Assembly (NCBI GenBank): GCA_003212275.1
Contig: QCQE01000003.1
Span: forward strand, 1-64,000
Reading direction: 5' to 3'
Length of the DNA stretch: 64,000 bases
Origin: Pelagibacteraceae bacterium AG-447-N18
Lineage (GTDB): Bacteria > Pseudomonadota > Alphaproteobacteria > Pelagibacterales > Pelagibacteraceae
Shown: positions 54,844-64,000 of the stretch, one piece after another
Layout of the letters: each line of letters begins with the position of its first letter
Position numbering within the stretch: the stretch's first letter is position 1
Position numbers and translations under genes: made by a program
Notes under the pieces: generated by a model
Database searches by the model: none
Seen by the model: only the letters and a program-made list of their open reading frames with translations
Told to the model about the DNA's origin: nothing

Positions 54844-56049
54844 ATGAAAGATTTATCAAACAAAAAAGTTCTTTTTATAATATGTGGTGGAATTTCTGCT
54901 TTCAAAAGTCTTGAAACGATAAGAATGTTTAGAAAGAATAATGCTGAAATAAAAACAATACTAACTAAAAGTGCAAAGGAGTTTGTAACTCCATTATCTG
55001 TAGCCTCTTTATCTCAAGGTAAAGTTTATGATGATTTATTTAGCCTAGAAAATGAGACAGAAATGGACCATATTTCTTTATCAAGATGGGCCGATGTAAT
55101 CATCGTCGCTCCAGCAACTGCCAATACCATTTCCAAATTAAGCCAGGGTAACTCAGAAGACTTAGCATCTACAGTTATATTAGCTTCAAATAAACAAGTT
55201 TTTTTAGCTCCAGCAATGAATGTTAGAATGTGGGAACATCAGTCGACACAAAATAATCTAAAAACATTGAAAGGTTTTGGCTACAAAATTATTGGGCCTG
55301 AAATAGGTGATATGGCTTGTGGTGAATATGGTGAGGGTAAAATGTCTGAACCTTTAGTTATTTATGAAGAAATTCAAAATTTTTTATTTAGTAAAATCAA
55401 AAATAATAAACTCAAAGCCCTAGTAACTGCGGGTCCTACTAATGAATATATAGATCCTATAAGATTTATTACAAATAAATCTAGCGGTAAACAGGGTTAC
55501 GAGATAGCAAAATCGCTCTATAAAAGAGGTTTTGATACCACTTTAATATCTGGACCTACAAACCTAAAAATAGATGAAAATATTAGATTAATCAAAGTTG
55601 AGACTGCTGAAGAAATGTTTAAGGCCACTCAAAAAAATCTTCCAACTGATATAGCTATATTTGCTGCTGCTGTTGCTGATTTCAAAGCTAGTTATGAACA
55701 TAAAGAAAAGATTAAAAAAGTTGATAATTTAACATTAAATTTAGAAAGGAATATCGATATTTTGAACTATGTTTCTAATCATAACTCTATGAGACCAAAA
55801 ATGGTTATAGGTTTTGCTGCTGAAACAACAAGTTTAGAGAAAAATGCTGTGCAAAAATTAAAAAATAAAAATTGCGACTGGATAATAGCTAACGACGTCT
55901 CAAAAGATGAAAGTGGTTTTGATAATGAAAATAATGAAGTTACAATTTTCTATAAAAATAAAAAAATGAAAAAGGAGAAACTTTCATTAAAAAAGAAGTC
56001 AGAGATTTCAGAGGAAATTGTAGATAGAATAGTTGCTCAAATAAATTAA
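54844..56049 (+). CDS. coaBC: Phosphopantothenoylcysteine decarboxylase / phosphopantothenate--cysteine ligase
   Basis: CoaC-type PAMNVRMWEHQSTQNN, CoaB-type TAGPTNEYIDPIRFITNKSSGKQGYEIA. Confidence 0.96.
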   Translation: MKDLSNKKVLFIICGGISAFKSLETIRMFRKNNAEIKTILTKSAKEFVTPLSVASLSQGKVYDDLFSLENETEMDHISLSRWADVIIVAPATANTISKLSQGNSEDLASTVILASNKQVFLAPAMNVRMWEHQSTQNNLKTLKGFGYKIIGPEIGDMACGEYGEGKMSEPLVIYEEIQNFLFSKIKNNKLKALVTAGPTNEYIDPIRFITNKSSGKQGYEIAKSLYKRGFDTTLISGPTNLKIDENIRLIKVETAEEMFKATQKNLPTDIAIFAAAVADFKASYEHKEKIKKVDNLTLNLERNIDILNYVSNHNSMRPKMVIGFAAETTSLEKNAVQKLKNKNCDWIIANDVSKDESGFDNENNEVTIFYKNKKMKKEKLSLKKKSEISEEIVDRIVAQIN

Positions 56050-56486
56050 TGGTTAAAGTTCTAATCAAAAAACTTGACCCAGATGTACAATTACCCGAAT
56101 ATAAAACCAGTGGCGCATCAGGTGTAGACTTAATCGCATTTATAAAAGAACCCATTAATCTAGAACCTAAAACATCTGTTTTAATTCCTACAGGATTATC
56201 TGTTGCTTTCCCAGAAGATTACGAGATTCAAATAAGACCAAGATCAGGTTTAGCAGCCAAAAATAATATTAGTGTGTTAAACACTCCAGGAACAATTGAT
56301 AGTGATTACAGAGGAGAAATAAAGGTTATCATCTATAATCATGGTAATGAAAATTTTTTAATTAATAATGGTGATAGAATTGCTCAAATGATATTAGCAC
56401 CTGTGGTCAAGATGGAATTAGAAGAAAAAAATGATTTACCTAAGTCTATCAGAGGTAAAGGTGGATTTGGTTCAACAGGTAAATGA
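56049..56486 (+). CDS. dut: dUTP diphosphatase
   Basis: TSGASGVDL, RPRSGLAAKNNISVLNTPGTIDSDYRGEIKVI, RGKGGFGSTGK. Confidence 0.96.
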   Translation: MVKVLIKKLDPDVQLPEYKTSGASGVDLIAFIKEPINLEPKTSVLIPTGLSVAFPEDYEIQIRPRSGLAAKNNISVLNTPGTIDSDYRGEIKVIIYNHGNENFLINNGDRIAQMILAPVVKMELEEKNDLPKSIRGKGGFGSTGK

Positions 56487-57244
56487 ATATCAATTTAGAT
56501 AAAAATCAAATAGAGAGATTTTCAAGACAAATAGTTTTAAAAAATATTGGAAGCTTAGGCCAAAAAAAAATTATTGGAGCAAAAGTTTTAATTATTGGAA
56601 TGGGAGGTTTAGGTTGTCCCGCGGCTGAGTTTTTAGCAAGAGCAGGGGTAGGTGTTTTGGGCATTGTTGACCCTGATATTGTTAATTTATCAAATATTCA
56701 CAGACAAAGTCTTTACAGCGTCGAAGACTTAAAAAAATCCAAAGTAAAGTCGGCTCAAAAAAAATTAAAAAAGATAAACTCAAAAATAAAAATAAACTCT
56801 CATAATATAAGATTAAATATTAATAATTATCAAAAAATTATAAAAAATTATGACTACATAATTGATGGATCAGATAATTTTGAAACAAAATTTTTAATTA
56901 ATGATGTTTCAAGAAGATATAAAAAATTTCTTGTAACTGGCGCGATAAGTAAATTTGATGGTCATGTTTTTAGTTTTGATTTTAAAAATAAAAAAACACC
57001 TTGTATAAGATCTTTTTATCAAGAGTATGAGATTTCAGACGATATATTAAATTGTGAATATGAAGGCATCTTGGGTACAGTAGCTGGTATAATAGGAATT
57101 ATGCAAGCGAATGAAATTTTAAAAAAAATTTTATCTATCGGTAAAAATTTAAATGGCCAAGTTTTGGTTTTAGATTTATTAAATCTAGATTTTAGAAAAA
57201 TTAAATTTAAAAAGTTAAAAAATGTTAAAAAAAAAAGAATTTAA
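56483..57244 (+). CDS. HesA/MoeB/ThiF family adenylyltransferase
   Basis: RFSRQIVLKNIGSLGQKKI, VLIIGMGGLGCPAAEFLARAGVG, DGSDNFETKFLINDVS. Confidence 0.9.
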   Translation: MNINLDKNQIERFSRQIVLKNIGSLGQKKIIGAKVLIIGMGGLGCPAAEFLARAGVGVLGIVDPDIVNLSNIHRQSLYSVEDLKKSKVKSAQKKLKKINSKIKINSHNIRLNINNYQKIIKNYDYIIDGSDNFETKFLINDVSRRYKKFLVTGAISKFDGHVFSFDFKNKKTPCIRSFYQEYEISDDILNCEYEGILGTVAGIIGIMQANEILKKILSIGKNLNGQVLVLDLLNLDFRKIKFKKLKNVKKKRI

Positions 57245-57680
57245 ACTTTTTCTTGTAACTTTATTTTTATTATCTTTTGTCTCACTAAGTTGTGCTCAAG
57301 AAACTTTCTTGTCTCTAAAGAAAAGTAAAGTCAATGTAAGGTATGGACCAAGTTTTGAGTCTCCCATAAAATTCATTTATAAAAAAGTTAATTTGCCTCT
57401 AAAGCAAATTGATAAAAAAGAGAACTGGCGAAGAATAATTGATTTTAAAAACAATAGTGGATGGATACATTGGTCTCAATTAAAAAAAATAAATTCAATC
57501 ATTCCTATAAAAGATAAAATTTTATTCGAAAATCCGACAAATTTTTCTAAACCATTGGCTAAAATTAAAAGTGGAAGGGTTCTAATAGTTCAAAAATGCA
57601 ATGGGATTTGGTGCAAAATAAATACGGATGATTTTGAAGGTTGGATAAAGACAGACAATATTTGGGGTGTATTAGATTAA
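57222..57680 (+). CDS. SH3-domain secreted protein
   Basis: Signal peptide and bacterial SH3 repeats (KSKVNVRYGPSFESPI, GWIHWSQL, GWIKTDNIWGVL). Confidence 0.85.
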   Translation: MLKKKEFKLFLVTLFLLSFVSLSCAQETFLSLKKSKVNVRYGPSFESPIKFIYKKVNLPLKQIDKKENWRRIIDFKNNSGWIHWSQLKKINSIIPIKDKILFENPTNFSKPLAKIKSGRVLIVQKCNGIWCKINTDDFEGWIKTDNIWGVLD

Positions 57681-57919
57681 GAATTTTTTGATTTACTCGC
57701 CCACCACTTATCTAAAATAAAATACCATATAGAATTAGCTATTGGTTCTACTATTGCGTCTGTTAGTGCTATCATAAAGCTGACATCAGCAACAAACATT
57801 AAAACAGTTATAGCTATAGCAAAATGACCGATTGTGTAAATAATGGTTCTTAAAATTGAACCTCTATTATTTGTGTAAATCTGTCCAGCAGCTTTGAATA
57901 TGCCGGTTGTTAATTCCAT
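57677..57919 (-). CDS. DUF2061-like small membrane protein
   Basis: ILRTIIYTIGHFAIAITVLM...DAIVEPIANSIWYFILDKWW. Confidence 0.75.
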   Translation of the reverse strand: MELTTGIFKAAGQIYTNNRGSILRTIIYTIGHFAIAITVLMFVADVSFMIALTDAIVEPIANSIWYFILDKWWASKSKNS

Positions 57920-58515
57920 TATTTTTTAAACGGACTATCAAGCACACACGCAACTAGGTGTACTCTAGCCTGTTCTCCACCATTAAAAAAATTATGATAT
58001 TTTGTATTATTTGTTATCCATACCTTGCCATCAGCCGGAAGATGTTTTGCTACATTTTCAATAACCATTGAACAGCCTTTATTAGTTATAATGGGAACAT
58101 GCAGTCTGCATTCAGGATCTTTATGCCAGCTTAATGTCGATCTTGGCTCTTTTAATAATAATCTAACTCTACCTAGTTTAAACCTTTTACTTAAAGTCTC
58201 GTAAACTTCTTTGAAATAGGTATTTTCAAATTCAGGAACTAATTGAGTATATTTTGTCTCATCAATATCAACATCTCTAGAAACTTCTTTTCCAGTTTCA
58301 TCAGCAATTGTCCAATATTTTCCTCTAATATTATTTCCCTCGATAGAACTTCTATCATTTGGGATTTGATTTAATGGTATTGCTCCAAAGTGGGTAACTC
58401 CTGGAGAGTCAAACTTTTTAGCTTTTAAAACTTTATCCAAATCATTTCTTAACTTTGATATATCAAAATTTAGATTAGGAACTTCGTAGAAGTCCTCAAA
58501 ATTTTCTGTTCCCAT
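57919..58515 (-). CDS. Aspartyl/asparaginyl beta-hydroxylase-like Fe(II)/2OG protein
   Basis: HKDPECRLHVPIITNKG with later TKYHNFFNGGEQARVHLV: HxD...H...R layout. Confidence 0.75.
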   Translation of the reverse strand: MGTENFEDFYEVPNLNFDISKLRNDLDKVLKAKKFDSPGVTHFGAIPLNQIPNDRSSIEGNNIRGKYWTIADETGKEVSRDVDIDETKYTQLVPEFENTYFKEVYETLSKRFKLGRVRLLLKEPRSTLSWHKDPECRLHVPIITNKGCSMVIENVAKHLPADGKVWITNNTKYHNFFNGGEQARVHLVACVLDSPFKK

Positions 58516-58539
58516 ATTTTTTTATCCTGTTTTATAGAA

Positions 58540-60777
58540 TTAGTTTAATTTCAAATCAAATCGATCGGAATTCATAACTTTTACCCATGCCGCGATAAAA
58601 TCTTTAATAAATTTATCACCTGAATCTTCACATGCATAAACTTCCGCTAGAGCTCTTAGTTGAGAATTTGAACCAAAAATTAAATCAACTCTTGTCGCCT
58701 TCCATTTAGTTTTTTGAGTTTTTCTATCTTTACCAATAAACGTTTGTTCAGATTTATCTTCTTCTTTCCAAGTCGTATTCATGTCTAAAAGATTTATGAA
58801 ATAATCGTTAGTAAGAGAACCAGGTCTGTTAGTAAAAACACCATGTTTTGAACCATCAAAATTTGTGTTTAATACTCTCATACCACCCATAAGTGCAGTC
58901 ATTTCTGGAGCTGTTAAACCCATCAATTGAGCCTTATCAACTAGTTTTTCCTCTGCTGAAACATTCGAAGCTCCACCATTTAGGTAGTTTCTAAAACCAT
59001 CTGCTTGTGGTTCTAGAAGACCAAATGAGTTAATATCAGTCTGATCTTGTCTTGCATCTCCCCTTCCTGCTGAAAATGGAACTTGGACTTTATGGCCAGC
59101 TTTTTTAGCAGCCATTTCAATACCAACACCACCAGCTAGTACAATTAAGTCTGCCATTGAAACACTTTTCTTTTTACTATCAAATTTGCTTTTAATTTTT
59201 TCTAAAGCTTTAATTACAATCGATAATTTTTTTGGATTGTTCACTTTCCAATTTTTTTGTGGTTCCAACATTATTCTTGCGCCATTTGCACCGCCTCTTT
59301 TATCAGAGCCTCTAAACGTAGATGCTGAAGCCCATGCAGTAGAGACTAAATCTGGAATTGATATTTTTGATTTAGAGATTTTACTTTTTAAATCTTTAAT
59401 ATCCTTTGATTTAAGTTTATATTTAGGCTTATCAATTGGATCCTGCCAAATTAGTTGTTCTTTTGGAACCTCACTACCAAGATAGCAAACTCTTGGCCCC
59501 ATATCTCTGTGAGTTAATTTAAACCATGCTCTCGCAAAAGCATCGTGAAATTCTTTTGGATTTTGGTGAAAATGTTTTGTGATGGGTCCATAACTAGGGT
59601 CAACTTTCATCGATATGTCGGTTGTTTGCATCATTGGTGGATGAAGCACACCTTTTTGATGTGCATCGGGAACCATTTTAATCTCCTGCCCATTTTTCTT
59701 CGGAGTCCATTGGTGAGCACCAGCTGGGCTTTTTGTAAGTTCCCACTCATGTCCATATAAACAATCCAAATAACCCATATCCCATTGAATTGGATTTTGA
59801 GTCCAAGCGCCCTCAATACCACTACTTATTGTATCAACACCTTTTCCAGATTTATATCCACTATTCCACCCAGTTGACTGGTCTTGAAGTTTTGAAGCCT
59901 CAGGGTCTGGTCCTTTAAATGACTCTGATGCTGCACCATGAGATTTTCCAAACGTATGTCCTCCAGCAACTAATGCTGCTGTCTCATAGTCATTCATAGC
60001 CATTCTGCCAAATGTTTCTCTAATATCATGTGCTGCTAGTTTTGGATCTGGATTAGCGTCAGGACCTTGCGGATTTACATAGATTAAACCCATATGTGAA
60101 GCTCCTAATGGCTGTTCTAAATCTCTTTTTCCACTATATCTTTCCACACCTAACATTTCTTTTTCTGAACCCCAATAAATATCATCTTCTGGTTCCCAAA
60201 TATCAGTTCTACCAGCTCCGAAACCAAAAGTTTTAAAACCCATAGAGTCTAAAGCCACGTTTCCAACAAGTATGAATAAATCTGCCCATGAAATTTTTCT
60301 TCCATATTTTTTTTTAATAGGCCATAAAAGTAATCTGGCTTTATCTAGGTTCACATTATCTGGCCAAGAATTAAGTGGCGCAAATCTCTGGTTACCTGTT
60401 CCCGCTCCACCTCGACCATCACCAGTTCTATAAGTTCCTGCGGCATGCCAAGCTAATCTAATAAATAACGGACCATAATGACCATAATCTGCTGGCCACC
60501 ATTCTTGCGAGTCTGTCATTAATTTTTTTAAATCTTTTTTTAATGCTTTGTAATTTAGTTTTTTAAATTCTTTTGCATAATTAAATTTTTGATCCATAGG
60601 ATTAGATAAACTTGAGTGCTGACTAAGAATTTTAAGGTTTAAACTATTTGGCCAAAAGTCTCTTACTGTTTGACCTCTTCCTGCAGAAAACTTTGCAGGT
60701 GTTCCTGCACCGGTAAATGGACATTTGCTCATTTGATTAGCTTTAAAAGACTTATTTTTGAAATTTTCAGTACTCAT
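58540..60777 (-). CDS. katG: Catalase-peroxidase
   Basis: [68 protein letters not shown]; 745 aa. Confidence 0.97.
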   Translation of the reverse strand: MSTENFKNKSFKANQMSKCPFTGAGTPAKFSAGRGQTVRDFWPNSLNLKILSQHSSLSNPMDQKFNYAKEFKKLNYKALKKDLKKLMTDSQEWWPADYGHYGPLFIRLAWHAAGTYRTGDGRGGAGTGNQRFAPLNSWPDNVNLDKARLLLWPIKKKYGRKISWADLFILVGNVALDSMGFKTFGFGAGRTDIWEPEDDIYWGSEKEMLGVERYSGKRDLEQPLGASHMGLIYVNPQGPDANPDPKLAAHDIRETFGRMAMNDYETAALVAGGHTFGKSHGAASESFKGPDPEASKLQDQSTGWNSGYKSGKGVDTISSGIEGAWTQNPIQWDMGYLDCLYGHEWELTKSPAGAHQWTPKKNGQEIKMVPDAHQKGVLHPPMMQTTDISMKVDPSYGPITKHFHQNPKEFHDAFARAWFKLTHRDMGPRVCYLGSEVPKEQLIWQDPIDKPKYKLKSKDIKDLKSKISKSKISIPDLVSTAWASASTFRGSDKRGGANGARIMLEPQKNWKVNNPKKLSIVIKALEKIKSKFDSKKKSVSMADLIVLAGGVGIEMAAKKAGHKVQVPFSAGRGDARQDQTDINSFGLLEPQADGFRNYLNGGASNVSAEEKLVDKAQLMGLTAPEMTALMGGMRVLNTNFDGSKHGVFTNRPGSLTNDYFINLLDMNTTWKEEDKSEQTFIGKDRKTQKTKWKATRVDLIFGSNSQLRALAEVYACEDSGDKFIKDFIAAWVKVMNSDRFDLKLN

Positions 60778-60816
60778 AATTTATATATTTCTCCCATGGT
60801 TATTAGAATTGTTAAT

Positions 60817-60831
60817 TTATAATAATTCTAA
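60817..60831. promoter_or_regulatory. PerR/Irr-like box upstream of katG (ttataataattctaa)
   Basis: Identical to the 15-mer at 61322..61336; one mismatch from the B. subtilis Per box TTATAATNATTATAA. Confidence 0.6.
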
Positions 60832-60847
60832 ACTAAATGTCAACAGT

Positions 60848-60862
60848 TTAGAATGATTATAA
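60848..60862. promoter_or_regulatory. second PerR/Irr-like box upstream of katG (ttagaatgattataa)
   Basis: One mismatch from TTATAATNATTATAA; 31 bp from the first site. Confidence 0.55.
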
Positions 60863-60886
60863 TATAAATTTAGAGCGAAGGATTTT

Positions 60887-61315
60887 TTAATTTTGATTTT
60901 GAGTATCACTCGCAACTCTTACTAAAACTTCAACAGAACTAATTTTTTTTCCTGTAATATTATTTTTGATATTAACTTTTCCAATTTCGTTATCATTACA
61001 ATCTATAAGTAAATTTGTGTCCTCATCATAAAAATGATGATGTTTAGTAATATTTGTATCAAAATAACTTTTATCGCTACTGATCGTAATTTCTTTTAAA
61101 TATCCTTTATCTTTAAAAGCATGAACTGTGTTGTAAATTGTAGCTAAAGATATTTTTTCATTAAAATTTTCTGAAATGTTTTTTGCTAAATCATTAATTG
61201 TAAAGTGAAATGTTTTGTCCCTATTAAATAAGACTTCACAAATTTTAAGTCTTTGTTTAGTGGGTCTAAGACCAGAATTTCTTAATTTGCTAACAAATTC
61301 GCTATTTTTTAACAT
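60887..61315 (-). CDS. Fur-superfamily regulator, Irr-like
   Basis: [55 protein letters not shown]; lacks CxxC zinc motifs; divergent from fabA-fabB-fabI. Confidence 0.85.
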   Translation of the reverse strand: MLKNSEFVSKLRNSGLRPTKQRLKICEVLFNRDKTFHFTINDLAKNISENFNEKISLATIYNTVHAFKDKGYLKEITISSDKSYFDTNITKHHHFYDEDTNLLIDCNDNEIGKVNIKNNITGKKISSVEVLVRVASDTQNQN

Positions 61316-61321
61316 TGTTAA

Positions 61322-61336
61322 TTATAATAATTCTAA
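61322..61336. promoter_or_regulatory. PerR/Irr-like box between the Fur-family gene and fabA (ttataataattctaa)
   Basis: Identical to the katG-upstream 15-mer at 60817..60831. Confidence 0.6.
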
Positions 61337-61388
61337 ACTTTATGTATATTATAATGGTTTAAAATCAAGTATTAAGGTGATCTATTTT

Positions 61389-61889
61389 ATGAAAAAAAAC
61401 TCCTACTCTTATGAAGAACTTATAAGTTGCGGAAAAGGAGGTCTTTTTGGTCCCGGAAATGCAAAATTACCGCTTCCACCAATGTTAATGTTTGATAGAA
61501 TTACAGAAATTAATGACAATGATGGTGCTTTTAAAAAAGGCTCATTAAAAGCTGAACTAGATATAAAGAAAGACCTTTGGTTTTTTGATTGTCATTTCAA
61601 AGAAGATCCTGTGATGCCAGGATGTCTTGGACTTGATGCCATGTGGCAACTTGTAGGATTTTATTTGGGCTGGATTGGAAATCCAGGGAAGGGAAGAGCC
61701 TTAGGTGTTGGCACAGTAAAATTTACAGGCGAGGTTTTACAGAATGTTAAATTAGTCAAATATGAAATTGATATGAAGAAAATTATGTCCCCTGGTGGTA
61801 CAACTGTCGGTTTGGCTAATGGTATATTATTAGCAGACGAAAAAAAAATTTATTCAGCAGACAATTTAAAAGTGGGATTATTTAAATAA
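61389..61889 (+). CDS. fabA: 3-hydroxydecanoyl-ACP dehydratase/isomerase
   Basis: [35 protein letters not shown]. The ORF track begins at 61215, but [28 protein letters not shown] at 61389 is the proper start. Confidence 0.94.
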   Translation: MKKNSYSYEELISCGKGGLFGPGNAKLPLPPMLMFDRITEINDNDGAFKKGSLKAELDIKKDLWFFDCHFKEDPVMPGCLGLDAMWQLVGFYLGWIGNPGKGRALGVGTVKFTGEVLQNVKLVKYEIDMKKIMSPGGTTVGLANGILLADEKKIYSADNLKVGLFK

Positions 61890-63100
61890 TGAGAAGAGTT
61901 GTAATAACTGGTTTAGGTGTAGTTTCTTGTTTAGGTAATAATCAAGAAGAAGTTTATAAATCTTTATTAAATTCAAAATCAGGTATCTCATTTGCTGAGG
62001 AATATAAGGAGCATAACTTAAAAAGTCATGTGCATGGTAAACCGAACATCAAACTTGAAGATCACATAGATAGAAAAACAATTCGATTTATGGGCTCTGG
62101 TTCAGCTTATAACTATATTGCAATGAAAGAGGCAATTGAAGATTCTGGTCTAGAGGAAAAAGAAGTAAGTAACTTCAATACTGGTATAGTAATGGGGTCT
62201 GGAGGGCCTTCAATAGAGAACGTGATTTTAGCAGCTGACAAAACAAGAGCAAAAACCCCAAAATTAATGGGTCCTTTTATAGTTCCGAGAACCATGGCAA
62301 GTACCGCTTCTGCTACTTTAGCAGTTCCATTTAAAATCAAAGGAACTAACTATACAATGAGTTCTGCATGCGCAACTAGTGGTCACTGCATTGGAAATTC
62401 AATGGAACTAATTCAAATGGGTAAACAGGATATTGTTTTTGCAGGTGGAAGTGAGGAAATACATTGGGCAATGACAGCTATGTTTGATGCTATGACTGCA
62501 CTATCATCAAAATATAATGACACACCTAAATCAGCATCAAGAGCATATGACAAAACTAGAGATGGATTTGTAATCGCTGGTGGAGCGGGTGTGTTGGTTT
62601 TAGAGGAATTTGAGCATGCAAAAGCTAGGGGAGCCAAAATTTATGCAGAATTAACAGGTTATGGTGCTACTTCAGATGGATACGACATGGTAGCCCCATC
62701 TGGAGAAGGTGCTGTCAGATGTATGAAAATGGCAATGGCTACAACTAAAAACAAAATTGATTATATTAATACTCATGGAACTTCTACGCCAGTAGGTGAC
62801 ATAACTGAACTAAAAGCTATTAAGGAAACTTTTGGGGAAAAAATTCCAAAAATAAGTTCAACAAAGTCTTTATCGGGTCACCCTTTAGGTGCTGCGTCAG
62901 TTCATGAAGCTATATATTGCTTAATTATGATGAAAAATAATTTTATTGCTGGATCAGCAAATATTTCTGAAATGGACGAGGATGCTAAAAAATTTCCAAT
63001 AGTTTCGAAAACCGAAACCAACTCCACTTTAAATACAGTGATGTCAAATAGTTTTGGTTTTGGTGGAACTAATGCTGCTTTAATTTTTGAGAAAGTGTAA
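61889..63100 (+). CDS. fabB: beta-ketoacyl-ACP synthase I
   Basis: [56 protein letters not shown]. Confidence 0.96.
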   Translation: MRRVVITGLGVVSCLGNNQEEVYKSLLNSKSGISFAEEYKEHNLKSHVHGKPNIKLEDHIDRKTIRFMGSGSAYNYIAMKEAIEDSGLEEKEVSNFNTGIVMGSGGPSIENVILAADKTRAKTPKLMGPFIVPRTMASTASATLAVPFKIKGTNYTMSSACATSGHCIGNSMELIQMGKQDIVFAGGSEEIHWAMTAMFDAMTALSSKYNDTPKSASRAYDKTRDGFVIAGGAGVLVLEEFEHAKARGAKIYAELTGYGATSDGYDMVAPSGEGAVRCMKMAMATTKNKIDYINTHGTSTPVGDITELKAIKETFGEKIPKISSTKSLSGHPLGAASVHEAIYCLIMMKNNFIAGSANISEMDEDAKKFPIVSKTETNSTLNTVMSNSFGFGGTNAALIFEKV

Positions 63101-63102
63101 TA

Positions 63103-63888
63103 ATGAGTTTAATGAAAGGTAAAAAGGGATTGATAATGGGTGTTGCGAATGAGAGGTCTATTGCATGGGGTATTTCTCAAAAATTATCTGAAGCAGGGGC
63201 TGAACTAGCATTTACGTATTTAGGTGATGCCTTAAAAAAAAGAGTAGTTCCCTTAGCTGAAAAATTAAACTCAAATATAACTTTTAGTTGTGATGTTGAA
63301 AAAAAAGAAGACGTAATAAAATTATTTGAGGATATAAAATCAAAATGGAATGAAATTGATTTTGTGGTTCACGCAGTTGCCTTTTCAGATAAATCAGAAC
63401 TATCAGGTGAATATTTAAACACCACTAGAGAAAACTTTTTAAGAAGTATGTTAATATCATGTTTCTCATTTACTGAAGTTGCAAAAGAAGCATCAAAAGT
63501 AATGAAACAAGGTGGCAGTTTGTTGACTTTAACTTATGAGTCCACCAAAGCTATTCCAAATTATAATGTTATGGGTGTTTGTAAATCAGCATTAGAGGCT
63601 AGTGTTAAATATTTAGCAAGAGATCTCGGTGCAAAAGGGATGAGAGTAAATGCAATAAGTGCAGGGCCGATTAAAACATTAGCTGCCTCTGCAATCGGTG
63701 ATGCAAAATTTTTATATAAATGGAATGAAGATCACTCTTTTCTAAAAAGAAATGTTGATATTCATGATGTGGGAAATTCAGCTTTATATCTTTTAAGCGA
63801 TCTTGCTAATGGTGTAACTGGTGAAATTCACTATGTAGATGCTGGATATAATAAAGTGGGTATGCCTGATCCTAAGAATATAACTTAG
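63103..63888 (+). CDS. fabI: Enoyl-ACP reductase (NADH)
   Basis: KGLIMGVANERSIAWGISQKL, YNVMGVCKSALEASVKYLARDLG, RVNAISAGPIKTLAA. Confidence 0.95.
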   Translation: MSLMKGKKGLIMGVANERSIAWGISQKLSEAGAELAFTYLGDALKKRVVPLAEKLNSNITFSCDVEKKEDVIKLFEDIKSKWNEIDFVVHAVAFSDKSELSGEYLNTTRENFLRSMLISCFSFTEVAKEASKVMKQGGSLLTLTYESTKAIPNYNVMGVCKSALEASVKYLARDLGAKGMRVNAISAGPIKTLAASAIGDAKFLYKWNEDHSFLKRNVDIHDVGNSALYLLSDLANGVTGEIHYVDAGYNKVGMPDPKNIT

Positions 63889-63892
63889 TAAA

Positions 63893-63927
63893 ATGGCAGG
63901 ATTTAATCCTGCCATCTCAATTTTTTT
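63893..63927 (+). terminator. Rho-independent terminator after fabI
   Basis: atggcagga-tttaa-tcctgccat stem-loop followed by ctcaattttttt. Confidence 0.85.
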
Positions 63928-64000
63928 ATTCGGAAGCTTGTTTCATTGAGAGTTTTACTTTTCCTCTATCGAAACCAATAACTTTTACTTTTACTTCGTC
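63926..64000 (-). CDS. pnp: C-terminal end of an S1-domain protein, likely polynucleotide phosphorylase (truncated by the window)
   Basis: Minus strand reads DEVKVKVIGFDRGKVKLSMKQASE*, an S1-domain end like that of PNPase. Confidence 0.65.
   Translation of the reverse strand, partial: DEVKVKVIGFDRGKVKLSMKQASE

Noticed and set aside
61215-61388. 58-aa N-terminal extension of the fabA ORF
   Set aside because: Overlaps the divergent Fur-family gene and the operator region; FabA homology starts at 61389.

Overview
The window is one contiguous piece of an extremely AT-rich, gene-dense alphaproteobacterial chromosome. Gene content and gene order look like a SAR11 / Candidatus Pelagibacter-type genome; this is inference from the sequence, no database search was run. 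It carries about 60 protein genes: partial aroB, bolA-dnaJ-cobS-cobT, regB, gyrB, a small FkbM/GT17/Gfo-Idh cassette at a tRNA-Ser, lepA, pheT-pheS-rplT-rpmI-infC-thrS, gltB-gltD, uppP, aceF-aceE, a thiolase, a Suv3-like helicase, a ferredoxin, carD, an acyl-CoA ligase, dsbB, coq7, argH-lptM-lysA, plsC, dnaN-dnaA-rpsT-mutM, ubiE-ubiB-coaBC-dut-moeB, katG, an Irr/Fur-type regulator, fabA-fabB-fabI, and the 3' end of a pnp-like gene. There are three tRNA genes: Ser-GGA, Arg-ACG and Leu-CAA. No CRISPR array, IS element, prophage or rRNA was seen. The most notable item is an ORF absent from the supplied track: a 25-aa Lys/Arg/Ala microprotein (MPKRRKKAKKAKKKAKKKAKKRRRR). It has its own promoter-like elements, a 16-bp perfect palindrome in the predicted leader, a good Shine-Dalgarno and a shared bidirectional terminator, and it lies directly opposite a CarD protein with a Lys-rich N-terminal tail. 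Other points of interest are: a pyruvate dehydrogenase E1 with an N-terminal lipoyl domain that shares DNA-level identity with the E2 lipoyl domain; near-identical PerR/Irr-like 15-mers upstream of both katG and irr/fabA; CobS/CobT without CobN in the window; and repeated 4-nt stop-codon sharing at convergent gene ends.
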